This document shows, piece by piece, positions 17,585 to 26,044 of a DNA stretch of 64,000 bases. Below the pieces are notes generated by a model. The model searched no databases. It saw only the letters and a program-made list of their open reading frames with translations, and had not been told where the DNA came from. This DNA is from Chloroflexota bacterium (GTDB taxonomy: Bacteria; Chloroflexota; Anaerolineae; Anaerolineales; Villigracilaceae), in the NCBI GenBank assembly GCA_013112685.1, contig JABFGC010000001.1, positions 1,364,001 to 1,428,000 on the forward strand. Direction: 5' to 3'. Both the position numbers and the translations under genes were made by a program. Numbering within the stretch: the stretch's first letter is position 1; each line of letters opens with the position of its first letter.

Positions 17585-18008
17585 TGTCGAGGCTGAGAGA
17601 AACGTAAAGGGGAACAGCAGCAGGTTCGGGCGAGTCGGAAGCGCCTGTCACTTCGATCGTGCCGCGCATCCGCCAGTGATTGAGTCCGCACCAGCGCGTG
17701 CAATAAAATGTATAAATTCCGGGCTTGTCGAAGGTCAGCGTGACCTCGGATACTTTGCCGGGCAGAATCTCCACGCCTGGCATATCCGTTTGACCGACGG
17801 CAAAACCATGCACCACATCGTCCGAGGTCAATTTCAAATGAAGCGGTTCGTTGACCGCCGCCCGGATGACATCGGGACTCCAGCCGCCGTCCTCCGCCAT
17901 GCGCGCGTGGATGAGCGGCGTGCGATTCCAAAAATAAATTGGCGCGCCAATCGCAAGAAAAATTCCTGCGATGACCAGAAGGCGGGCAAGGAATTCGGGA
18001 CGTTTCAT
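17445..18008 (-). CDS. membrane-anchored cupredoxin with CuA motif (COX2/NosZ-like)
   Basis: Start at ATG 18008, overlapping the polyferredoxin stop (ATGA). One N-terminal membrane helix (about 8-27), then a cupredoxin fold. The full binuclear CuA ligand set is present: His67 (DVVHGFAV), then C103-x3-C107-x3-H111-xx-M114 (YCTRWCGLNHWRM). This is the electron-entry centre of cytochrome oxidase subunit II and of nitrous oxide reductase. The C-terminal ~45 residues run into repeat-derived sequence (17467-17512) and stop at 17445, while the cytochrome domain follows in another frame. 187 residues as read, probably about 325 when joined. Confidence 0.85.
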   Translation of the reverse strand: MKRPEFLARLLVIAGIFLAIGAPIYFWNRTPLIHARMAEDGGWSPDVIRAAVNEPLHLKLTSDDVVHGFAVGQTDMPGVEILPGKVSEVTLTFDKPGIYTFYCTRWCGLNHWRMRGTIEVTGASDSPEPAAVPLYVSLSLDIDAPHNAPVIPEQKPSALRGREFTANSPFLQSSDYYFTHSPLPSLH

Positions 18009-19342
18009 AGCAGCAACCAAAGCATGATCAACGTGGCGATGAAGCAATAAACAATGACCGGGATTGAAGATACGTTCGCCTCATGCCCGGACCGTTGGGC
18101 TGTGTGCGCCGACCAAGCCAATCCTCCGACCAGAGCCAGCGTCTGCGCAGGCGCGAGCATGGAGGTGAGTATCGGTCGCCATGCAGCGTTGGCTGTGCCG
18201 AAAAGATTCCAGCCAAGCCCAAGCGGGTCGGAGAGCGCGGCGAGGATGTAGGAGGCGTTCGTCAGGACGAACGAGACGCTGAACGCAACCCAGAACATCA
18301 AGCCAAGGGGAATGAGGGAAGTGGAGAGGCTGGAGAAGACCCTCACCCCACCCCCTCTCCCATTGGGAGAGGGACCAGGGGAGAGGGAGAGCGCAAGAGC
18401 AAAAAAGCCTGGCAAGACAACGAAAATAATTCCAAGAAACGTCGCCGCATAAATAAACCACGCGCCTGTGCCGACGTTGTACGCCGCGTCTTTGAGCGCA
18501 CCCCACGGACCCAGCAGCACGCCCGCGTAGATCATCGCCGAGCCGAGCATGATGAAGGCTTTGAAGGCTTCGTCCATCTTTGCGGATGGTTTCGCAAGGT
18601 CGGCGGAAAATGGACGGAGATTGATCGCAATGTTGTCATACGGGCAGGTGCGGATACATTCCATGCACAAGCCGCAGTAGGTGTTCTTCGTCAGCCCGCC
18701 GGGGAAAACGTCCCATGGACAGCCATATCCTGTATCCGAGCCGTTGTAACAGGGTTTGCCTTCGCACTTCGCACAGACCTGTTTGTCCTTGATTCGTAAT
18801 TCAGCCGGCGCGGTTTGCGAATAGAGACCGATAAATCCGCCGACAGGACAGAGATAGCGGCAGAACGAACGACGCTCGAAGACCATGCTCAATCCAATCG
18901 CGGCGAAGAGCATCGCGGCGAGGACAATGCCGGTGATAGTCGGCGTGGTCAGCAGGACACTGCTGAAGAGAGCCAGCAGAAGGAAGGAGAGATTTTGCAG
19001 CCAGATGTTGCGGAACATCTTTGGCACGCGCAGGTTGAGCCATTTCGGTTTTTTATCCGGCGGGGCAAGTACTGCGCCGCGTTGCAGCCACTCGCCGGGT
19101 AAAGGGATCGGACATACCGCGCACCATCCGCGCCCGAAGAAGGGGACGGCGACGAGAATGAGGATTGCCCACCACGCGATCCACACGAAGACGATGCTGA
19201 AGTTATGACTGCCGACCGGTGTGCCGATCAGCCCGGCGAGGATGGCGAAAATATATCCGACCAGCATGACGATAAAGACCGCCAGTTGCGGGTAGCGGCT
19301 TTTCAGCGCGGATTTGAGGAGAGGCAGGCGGGTGAGTTCCAT
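18005..19342 (-). CDS. NapH/NosR-like membrane polyferredoxin (4Fe-4S)
   Basis: 445 residues. Membrane helices flank cysteine motifs: CAVCPIPLP (about 73), CRYLCP (about 161), CAKCEGKPC with YGCPWD, and the ferredoxin-type CGLCMECIRTCPYD (about 222-235), which would bind 4Fe-4S clusters. Such proteins pass electrons from the quinol pool to periplasmic acceptors (NapH, NosR C-terminus). An oddity lies at residues about 314-334: LSPGPSPNGRGGG is encoded by a palindromic dispersed repeat (18343-18398) inserted in frame in a loop between helices. Close linkage with CuA proteins suggests a quinol to FeS to CuA to cytochrome c chain. No nosZ or oxidase subunit I lies nearby. Confidence 0.87.
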   Translation of the reverse strand: MELTRLPLLKSALKSRYPQLAVFIVMLVGYIFAILAGLIGTPVGSHNFSIVFVWIAWWAILILVAVPFFGRGWCAVCPIPLPGEWLQRGAVLAPPDKKPKWLNLRVPKMFRNIWLQNLSFLLLALFSSVLLTTPTITGIVLAAMLFAAIGLSMVFERRSFCRYLCPVGGFIGLYSQTAPAELRIKDKQVCAKCEGKPCYNGSDTGYGCPWDVFPGGLTKNTYCGLCMECIRTCPYDNIAINLRPFSADLAKPSAKMDEAFKAFIMLGSAMIYAGVLLGPWGALKDAAYNVGTGAWFIYAATFLGIIFVVLPGFFALALSLSPGPSPNGRGGGVRVFSSLSTSLIPLGLMFWVAFSVSFVLTNASYILAALSDPLGLGWNLFGTANAAWRPILTSMLAPAQTLALVGGLAWSAHTAQRSGHEANVSSIPVIVYCFIATLIMLWLLL

Positions 19343-19357
19343 AGCAGTGAGCAGTAA

Positions 19358-19807
19358 TCAGTAATCGGTTATCAGTGGGCGGGCGGAGAGGAGACCGAGG
19401 ATTGCGAGAATGGAAAATCCAATCGAGCGATACAGCCAGTCGTTCGCGCCGACGGTCAGTTTGCCGATCATGAAGGGGTGCATCGCGCCGCAGGTGACGT
19501 TGCACCGAAAACGGAAGGAGCCGGGCTTGTCGGCGACGAACGTCAGGGTCGCGGTTTGACCCGGGTCGGCTGTGACGGAAAGGTCGTAGCCGTCAATGTA
19601 AATGCCGTGAACCACGTCCGTGCTGACGAGGCGGATGGTCACGGTGTCGCCGGGGCTGACGTGAAGTTCGGAGGGAGAATAGGCAAACTGGCGGGCGTCA
19701 AGCTCAAAGGTCCGCGTTTGAGGCGCAGTGAATGAGACCGGCAAGGGCGCGAACGCCACGACCAGTCCAGCCATCGCAAGGAGGACGAGGGAGAAGCGCG
19801 GATTCAT
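19358..19807 (-). CDS. CuA-motif cupredoxin, membrane-anchored at both ends
   Basis: 149 residues: an N-terminal signal/anchor (5-22), a cupredoxin domain (about 30-118) and a C-terminal helix (126-140). CuA ligands: His67 (DVVHGIYI), C102-x3-C106-x3-H110-xx-M113 (RCNVTCGAMHPFM). A paralog of the 17445-18008 protein in arrangement. Starts 5 bases after the stop of the PCYCGC lipoprotein. The last residues (ARPLITDY) and stop come from a dispersed repeat of the CTGATTACTGAT type, so the repeat seems to have replaced the original 3' end. Confidence 0.85.
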   Translation of the reverse strand: MNPRFSLVLLAMAGLVVAFAPLPVSFTAPQTRTFELDARQFAYSPSELHVSPGDTVTIRLVSTDVVHGIYIDGYDLSVTADPGQTATLTFVADKPGSFRFRCNVTCGAMHPFMIGKLTVGANDWLYRSIGFSILAILGLLSARPLITDY

Positions 19808-19811
19808 CAAC

Positions 19812-20255
19812 TTAAGGGATGTTCGACGGTCCGTACTTGGAATACGTCGCATCTATATACGCCCTGGCATCCTGCGGACTTTTCCCCTCCTGCATCATGC
19901 GCATCACGTCCTGGGTGATGTCCACGCAGATGGAACAGCCGAGGGCGTGGTTGTCGAAGGTGATGACGCCGTTGGCGTCCACGCTGGAGACGTAGCAATC
20001 GTAATTGGAGGTGTGACCGATGCTGCCGCATCCGCAGTAGCAGGGAATGTCCTTCATAATGTCGGGGTTTGCGGCGTTGAATTGATACGCCCCCTGCACC
20101 GTCACAGGCGCGGATTGCACCTCGGCGGGCATTTGTTCGAGCGGCATCATGTGCAGGTCTGTGGATTCGCTTTGTGCGGAGCAGGCGGAAATTGCAGCGG
20201 TCAATAAAACTGCGGCGAGAGAGGCGAGTAAGAGTTTATTTGCCTTTGAAAGCAT
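19812..20255 (-). CDS. PCYCGC-motif lipoprotein
   Basis: 147 residues. Lipobox LTAAISAC (cleavage before Cys) after a hydrophobic signal; anchored on the outer face of the membrane. The family motif PCYCGCGSIGHTSNYDCYV is followed by LGCSICVDI, seven cysteines in about 50 residues, consistent with metal (possibly copper) binding or thiol chemistry. The start at 20255 is fixed by GGAGG 8 bases upstream; a longer frame to 20336 is not needed. First gene of the - strand operon leading to the two CuA proteins, polyferredoxin, cytochrome c and selenoprotein candidate. Confidence 0.85.
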   Translation of the reverse strand: MLSKANKLLLASLAAVLLTAAISACSAQSESTDLHMMPLEQMPAEVQSAPVTVQGAYQFNAANPDIMKDIPCYCGCGSIGHTSNYDCYVSSVDANGVITFDNHALGCSICVDITQDVMRMMQEGKSPQDARAYIDATYSKYGPSNIP

Positions 20256-20388
20256 GTCGGGTCCTCCGTGTTCGGATGACCCAATGGTAGTCTGACAATT
20301 AAGTCCCCTCCAGCGCAGGATGGCGGGCGGAACCATACGCCAAATGGCTTATGAGGAATGTCACAGAGGGCAGGGGATGGATTCCGAA

Positions 20389-20426
20389 AGTTCTACTTTT
20401 GGAAAAGCCGAGCCTGAAGTAGAACT
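20389..20426. repeat. inverted repeat in the 246-base gap upstream of the redox operon
   Basis: AGTTCTACTT (20389-20398) pairs perfectly with AAGTAGAACT (20417-20426). A second small palindrome ATGGAAGGATTCCAT lies near 20472. Otherwise nothing gene-like was seen in 20256-20501. It could be a dispersed element or the terminator region of the CAP-protein gene. Confidence 0.4.
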
Positions 20427-20501
20427 TCAGGACTCCCAAGCCGTTTATGTACACGGATTGAACGGACCTTATGGAAGGATTCCATGAATCTCGTGTGGGA
20501 A

Positions 20502-21527
20502 TCATGGACTTCCAAAAGTCACTACAAAAAAATCTCCATAAGAGCCGTTTGAATAATACGCATACCCCACGCCCATCCCCGTGGATTTGGCGCTGAGGAT
20601 GGCGTCGTGGTGGATCTGGTCGTTCATCCACCAGGTCATCGCCGCCTGCGGACCGCCCCTGCCGTAGATGATTTCCTCCGCGTAGGAAGGCACATATCCT
20701 GAAGCGAGGATGCGCGCGTATGCCGAAGAACCGTCCGAACCGGTGTGACTGATGCGGTTGCTGCACGCCATATCCGCGGCGTGACCTTGCGCCGCGCCCG
20801 CCAGCAGGGAATTGATCGTCAACGCAGGCAGACCTGCGTTGGCGCGTTCCTCATTGATCATTGACGCGATCTGATTCACATACCCGGCGTTCTGGCTGTA
20901 ATTGCAGTTTACGCCTCCGCTCGTTGAACCGGAGGGTGTGTTCACGCTCCCGGAACTTGTCGGCTGGGGAGATGTCCCGCCGCTTCCCACTGTAATCTTC
21001 ACCCAAAACGTTTTCTCGATTCCAATCGGCACGTCCTTTCCGTTCGGGTCGTTCAGCGTGAAGTAGCCCGTGTAGGATCCGTTTGCTGTGGGCGCGGTCA
21101 ACTCCACCGAGACCTGGACCGACTCCTTCGGAAGCGTATCCGCTATCGGCGCGGAAAGAGGCGCGTTCATCTGGTCGCCTGACGCAAACTTGAGGACATA
21201 GCCAATCCAGGGGCAGGTCCCGTTGTTGATGAATTCCCACGTCTTCGTGAATTTCTCGCCCGGGTTGATGCGCGTCCCGTCTCGGATGGTCACATCGCGG
21301 ACAAGCACCGCGCTGTTCGTGCAGTTCGGCGGGATGGTCACGGCAGGCGTGGGTGTGGGCGTCACGTCCGGCGTGGCGGTCGGCGTGGGCGGCACGTAGC
21401 CCGATTTGGTCGGCGCGAGCGTGGCAGTCACAAAGCCCGACTGTGTCGGCGTGGGCGCGCCTTCCACTTCCAACGAAATGCAGGACGCCAAAAATAACGT
21501 GACCAAAAGAATCAATTTCTTGAACAT
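20502..21527 (-). CDS. lipoprotein with NBR1-type Ig-like domain and CAP (SCP/PR1) domain
   Basis: 341 residues from ATG 21527. Lipobox LFLASC, then a Thr/Pro-rich linker (PTPTATPDVTPTPTP). Next an Ig-like 'next to BRCA1' domain (about 70-190; INPGEKFTKTWEFINNGTCP, IGIEKTFWVKITV), a Ser/Gly linker, and a C-terminal CAP domain (about 210-341; INEERANAGLPALTIN, AQGHAADMACSNRISHTGSD, YGDFFVVTFGSP). CAP proteins are secreted and act on lipids, proteins or cell-wall material; the specific role is unknown. The N-terminus overlaps a C/A-rich tandem repeat region just upstream. Confidence 0.87.
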   Translation of the reverse strand: MFKKLILLVTLFLASCISLEVEGAPTPTQSGFVTATLAPTKSGYVPPTPTATPDVTPTPTPAVTIPPNCTNSAVLVRDVTIRDGTRINPGEKFTKTWEFINNGTCPWIGYVLKFASGDQMNAPLSAPIADTLPKESVQVSVELTAPTANGSYTGYFTLNDPNGKDVPIGIEKTFWVKITVGSGGTSPQPTSSGSVNTPSGSTSGGVNCNYSQNAGYVNQIASMINEERANAGLPALTINSLLAGAAQGHAADMACSNRISHTGSDGSSAYARILASGYVPSYAEEIIYGRGGPQAAMTWWMNDQIHHDAILSAKSTGMGVGYAYYSNGSYGDFFVVTFGSP

Positions 21528-21536
21528 GAAACTCCG

Positions 21537-21606
21537 CAACTACCCAACTACTCAACTACTCACTACTCAACTATCCAACTACCCAACCACCCAACCACCC
21601 AACTCC
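21537..21606. repeat. degenerate short tandem repeat (CAACTACCCAACTACTCAACT...)
   Basis: About eight imperfect units of CAACTACYCAAC/CAACCACCCAAC. Fills the gap between the CAP lipoprotein start and the end of the methylase-like gene. Resembles other short Y-rich repeats in this window (41.95 kb, 43.16 kb). Confidence 0.75.
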
Positions 21607-23852
21607 CTAAAACATCATCATTTGCCCCGTGGATTTCTCCACCGGGTCACTGGCGATCTGCTCTTCGAAGGTCTCGCGCGTCAGGATCGGGAGTTCAAGC
21701 AGGCTGCGAAGCGGGCGGTATTTCACCAGCCGGTATTTCTTCAACCGCTCCTTCAGTGATGGGTCGCGATCCTGTTTGTATGCCACCAGCGCCGCGCGCC
21801 CGCCGGGGATGACCATGACGGTTTGCTCGTCCGAATGTTCCAGCGCGCGATGGACCAATGCGGAAGCCAGCACGTAGAACTTTCTAACGGGCTGCTTGTC
21901 TTCGAGCCAGGTCAATACTTTATCATCCCTGGCGGAAGCGTAGTTAAGCCGCGCGCCGATCTCCTCCAGCAGGGCAAACACCTTTTTCATTTCCTCGCGC
22001 CGCGTCGAAGCAAGATCTTCCCTGCGCAGTCGCCAGCTCCCGCCGTCCTTTTCGGCGTAGGAATTCAACACGGCGTAGATCAACCCCTTGGACGGAGTCA
22101 TCAAACCCGGAAACAGGTTGTACAACTCCTCTTCCACTTCAAGATAAATGGCGGTGGGATTCTTTTGCAGGTGCGTCACAATCGCAACTTCCACCCGGTC
22201 GGAAAGCGACTCTCCATCATCCGCCTGTCGAGCGGAGCGGGCGCTTGTCCCGCTCGTATCGTGTCCAACTCTCAGCCCCCACATTCCCGAATCCACAGCC
22301 TCGCCCGAGGAATAATGGGCAAACTCGCCGCTGCCCTTCAACGCCCCTTCCATCGCGCTTTGGATTTTCCGCATGGCAAGGTCGAACTCGTCTTCGGTCT
22401 GTTTCAAAGCGTTGGCTTCCGCCAGTGCGATCAGCCCCGCCGCGTGCAAATGCAGATATCCCGCCGGTTCGCCGCGCGCCGATAGAAATTCACGCATGGC
22501 GCTGCGGATCGTTTCGATCTCCAGCAGCGCGGGCTGGGGTTTTTGTCCGCTCTTCCAAACGACCTGCACCGGGTCGTGCTCGGTCCTCAGCGCGACGCTC
22601 TCCAATTGGAATCCGGCAAGTTGCGCGGCGGTAAACGCCGAGGTCAAAAACGGCGCTTCGGGTTCGGGGAGCAAGCCAAACACCGGCACGCCGTCTGCGA
22701 GCAGTTCATTTTAAATGGCTGAACATGGCAAACAACGCCGTAGCGTTCCACGCCCAATCGTAGCGCCTGCGCCGCAGCGCCGCCTTGTACGGTTCCACGG
22801 CTTCCTTTCCCCACAGCCAGCCCGCCCACAGCGCGGAGAACGTCCAGAACGCCTGGTTGGGTCTCGGCGCTGAACCGATGACGGCGGCAATTGGAATTTC
22901 CCGTTTGACCTGGTGGGCAAGGTCTTTGAGACGACCTTCGTAGATGCAGATTCCGCCCGCTTCGGGAATCTTCTTCGGCCACGCCTCGAACGGGACCGGG
23001 GAGCCTGATTCGGCAAACAAAGCGACTCCACGTTCGAGCATGGTCCACAGATTGTCCTCGCGGAATTGATTCGGCGTGCTCAACTGCTTCGGTCGCGGAC
23101 GTTCCGCCGGGTGCGCCCAAAGCGTGTTGCCCGCGTCGCACGCCAGCAGGGTGAGCGCGGTCAATGCGCGGCGGCGCGCCTCGGAGATGTGCAGGCTGTC
23201 CAGCCGGTTGATGATGGTGCTCAGCGCATACAGCGGACGCGGCAGGTAATGTTCGATGGCTTCCTCCGCGTAGTTGCGGTCTTCGTCCTTGAGGGAGACC
23301 ACCCGCTCGAACAACCGCGAACGATGCAGGGCGTCCGTCGCGGCGATCTTCTTCGCGCGTTCCTTATCCTCCTCGGTTGCGATGTGCTCGCCCGAGTCGC
23401 CGCAGTGTTTGCATTCGTAGATTCGCGCGTAGGGTGCATCCTCGCCTTTGCGCCAGAGGAAGGCGGTTGCATAAATTCGTTGCTCGCATTTTTCGCACGC
23501 GGTCAGGTACAGGGATTGCAAATGGGCTTCGAGCCGTTCCTCCCCCTTTTTGAGCGCGCCCAGGTCGGCGAGCGCGGCGATGAACTCGGACTGGGGCGGC
23601 GGGTTGGCGAACGTCTCCAGCAGGAAGCGCGTCACCGGGTTGTTCGCCGTGACCAGCACGCGGTATCCGGCGCGGGCGGCTTCCAGCGCAAGCCGCGGGG
23701 AGAATCCGAACGGGGCCCAGTGACCAGTTACCGGTCAGGGTTTGATGCGAGAGCCATGCAGAGACCACCCCGTCTTCCAGCGCAGGCAAAAACCTGGAGA
23801 GGGGTCCCGAGTCTGCGGGTTTGAATCCCGGAAGGTAGGGTTTGAAATCCAT
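21607..23852 (-). pseudogene. DNA-methylase-like protein with zinc-ribbon insert, two homopolymer frameshifts
   Basis: Three overlapping frames read as one protein of about 748 residues. Start ATG 23852 (DFKPYLPGFKPADSGPLS). One surplus base in GGGG at 23712-23715 must be dropped to reach GPFGFSPRLALEAARAGYRV and VLVTANNPVTRFLLETF, which resemble the SAM and DPF/NP-type motifs of DNA methylases. A zinc-ribbon pair follows (CEKCEQ, then ECKHCGDSGEH). At 22709-22712 a run of four T (AAAA in the mRNA) breaks the frame; with three, SHLNELLADGVPVFGLLPEP reads through into the C-terminal part (ALRTEHDPVQVVW). Either a divergent DNA methyltransferase or a related SAM enzyme. No restriction partner adjoins. 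Confidence 0.65.
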
Positions 23853-23853
23853 C

Positions 23854-24822
23854 TCACACCAGCGCTTTGCTGATGACTTTTCGCGGGGCGGCGTTCAGGT
23901 CAATTTCGATGGCGGAAAGCAAAATTTGAATTGCAAGGATGACCGAAAGGGTGGGGAGGATGACCGTGCCGGTCGGCGCGGCGACGCCGAGGTTGGCGTA
24001 TTGGATCCATTTGGTGATGCCGAAGATGAGACCGAAGAACAGAAGTGGGATGCCCGTCAACAGGTAGATGGACATCATCGAAAAATCGAAGATGAAATAT
24101 TTCAGCACCATGCGGCGCAGGAGCGTGCGCGTGAGCTTGAACGGAAACTCGAACAGCGCGCGGCGGATGGAGAGGTTGGAGGTCTCGCCCCCGTAACGCG
24201 CGGGGATGGTCACGTCCAGGACGAAGGCGTCCAGCAGGTAGAGGTGCGAGAGCATGGAGGTCTCAAAGAAATAGCCTTTGTCGAGCTTTTCGAGCGGCAG
24301 CTGCGCCAGCACGTCGGCGCGGATGGCGAAGTAACCGTTCGTCGGGTCGAAGATGTTCCAGTAGCCGGTGGCGGCTTTGGTGAGGAAACTCAAGCCGAGG
24401 TTGCCGATGCGCCGCACGAGCGGCATTTGTCCCAGCGCGCCAAAATCGCGGAAGCGGTTGCCCTTCACGTAGTCGGCGTTGCCTGTGATGAGCGGCGTGA
24501 CCAGCGCCGGGATGTGCACCGGGTCCATCTGTCCGTCGCCGTCCAGTTTGACGACGATCTGCGCGCCGAGTTCGAGCGCCTTGCGAAACCCGCTCACCAT
24601 CGCCCCGCCCACGCCCCGGTTTTCCTCGTGCCGGATCAGGGTGATGCGTTTGTCCCGTTTGGCGGCGGCAGTCGCGAGGTCTGCGCTGGAGTCGGGGGAG
24701 GCGTCGTCCACCACGACGATGGATTTGACGTAGGCGGGGATTCCGCCCAACACGTTCTGGATGTCCCGTTCCACGCGGTACGCCGGGATGACGACGGCGA
24801 TTTTGAATTTGGCGAAATTCAT
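23854..24822 (-). CDS. family 2 glycosyltransferase, dolichyl-phosphate-mannose-synthase-like, with C-terminal membrane helices
   Basis: 322 residues from ATG 24822. GT-A motifs: VVIPAYRVERDIQNVLGGIP, IVVVDDASPDSSADLA, RGVGGAMVSGFRKALELGAQ and VVKLDGDGQMDP (DxD-type). FDPTNGYFAIRADVL matches the acceptor motif of DPMS/GtrB enzymes, and two helices at about 245-270 and 285-310 anchor it in the membrane. It would load a sugar onto a polyprenyl phosphate. The longer open frame upstream overlaps the divergent regulator gene and is not supported. Its stop lies two bases from the start of the methylase-like gene, so both may share a transcript. Confidence 0.88.
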   Translation of the reverse strand: MNFAKFKIAVVIPAYRVERDIQNVLGGIPAYVKSIVVVDDASPDSSADLATAAAKRDKRITLIRHEENRGVGGAMVSGFRKALELGAQIVVKLDGDGQMDPVHIPALVTPLITGNADYVKGNRFRDFGALGQMPLVRRIGNLGLSFLTKAATGYWNIFDPTNGYFAIRADVLAQLPLEKLDKGYFFETSMLSHLYLLDAFVLDVTIPARYGGETSNLSIRRALFEFPFKLTRTLLRRMVLKYFIFDFSMMSIYLLTGIPLLFFGLIFGITKWIQYANLGVAAPTGTVILPTLSVILAIQILLSAIEIDLNAAPRKVISKALV

Positions 24823-24873
24823 GTATAAAATTGTAATCGAAAAGGTGATAGAATTTTGGCAAGGAACAATCGA

Positions 24874-26023
24874 ATGCCCCCTGGCGAACAGATTCTCATT
24901 GTCGAAAGTGACCCAGATATTGCCGATTTGATCGGGAGACAATCGCTTAAACCGCTTGGTTACCAGGTGACGGTGGTGGGCGATGCGGCGTCCGCAATGA
25001 AACATGCGGTTCAGACTCCCCCGGACCTGATCCTCGCCAATATCAATCTGCCCGGCTTGAGCGGAAAAGACCTGCTGGCGGCGTTCGGTTCCCAGAATGT
25101 CAAATCCCCGGTGATCGTGATCGCCGAAAAAGGGCAGGAGACCGACGCGATCCAAGCCTTCCGCCTCGGCGCAACGGACGTGATGTTCTGGCCCCTGCGC
25201 GACGCCGAAGTGGTCTCCATCGTCGAGCGCGCCATGCGCCAGACGCAGGAAATGCGCGAACGCCAAAAACTGGACCGCCAGCTGAAAGCCACCAACGACG
25301 AACTGCAAAAACGGCTGCGCGACCTGACCACCATCATGGGGATTGCCAAGGCGGTGATCTCGGTCACCGACCAGCGCCAGTTGTTCGACCGCATCCTCGA
25401 AAGCGCCCTGCAATTGGGGGAGGCGGACATCTGCTGGCTGATGCTGCGTGAGGACAAGGGCAACACCTTTTTGCTGCGCGCGCACCGCAACCTGCCCGAT
25501 TCCTGGTCGAAGAAAATGAACCAGCCGGTGGATGACGGCATCAGTTCACTGGTGGCGCTCTCCGGCGAGAGTCTCTTCATGAACGGCACGCCGCTGCAAA
25601 AGTTCAAACTGGCGGCGCTGGGGAAATCGGTCGGCGTGATTCCCATCAAGATCAAGACCGAAGTCATCGGCTTGCTGATGATCGTCCGCCGCAACGACCG
25701 CGAATTCACGCGCGACGTGCAAATGATGCTCGAAGCCATGGCGGATTACGCCTCGATCTCGATGGTCAACGCGCGCCTGTTCCGCGCGCTCGAGCGAAGC
25801 CGTGGAGAACGCCCGCGCCGGGGAAAAATACCGTCATGCCGCGTTGGAAACCCTGCGGGGGGCGATCCACAGCGAGGTGCAGGCGGCGCTCTATCCGCTC
25901 AATCTCGTGTTGACGGAAATGCCCGGCGCGCTCAATCCCGAACAGAAGAAGGCGCTCGAATCGGTGCAAGCCGCGTTACAACGCCTTTCGCGCTCCTCGG
26001 AAAAAACAGTCACACCAAAATAA
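24874..26023 (+). pseudogene. receiver-like + GAF domain signalling protein, frameshifted near the C-terminus
   Basis: Receiver-like domain (about 1-120; QILIVESDPDIADLI, VIVIAEKGQETDAIQAFRLG), a coiled coil (about 120-150), then a GAF domain (about 160-310). The usual phospho-acceptor Asp is replaced by Asn56 (LILANINLPG), so it probably cannot be phosphorylated in the normal way. At about 25792 one surplus base shifts the frame; corrected, LEEAVENARAGEKYRHAALE continues to TAA 26021-26023, about 382 residues. ATG 24874 is preferred (AAGGAA 6-11 bases upstream); TTG 24856 is an alternative. Lies 21 bases before the histidine kinase gene. Confidence 0.8.
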
Positions 26024-26044
26024 CGCAAGTCAACCCGGAACCTC

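Noticed and set aside
23854..25485. 543-codon version of the DPMS-like glycosyltransferase starting inside the regulator gene
   Set aside because: The first 220 codons are antisense to the receiver-GAF gene and lack homology; the GT2 fold begins at ATG 24822.
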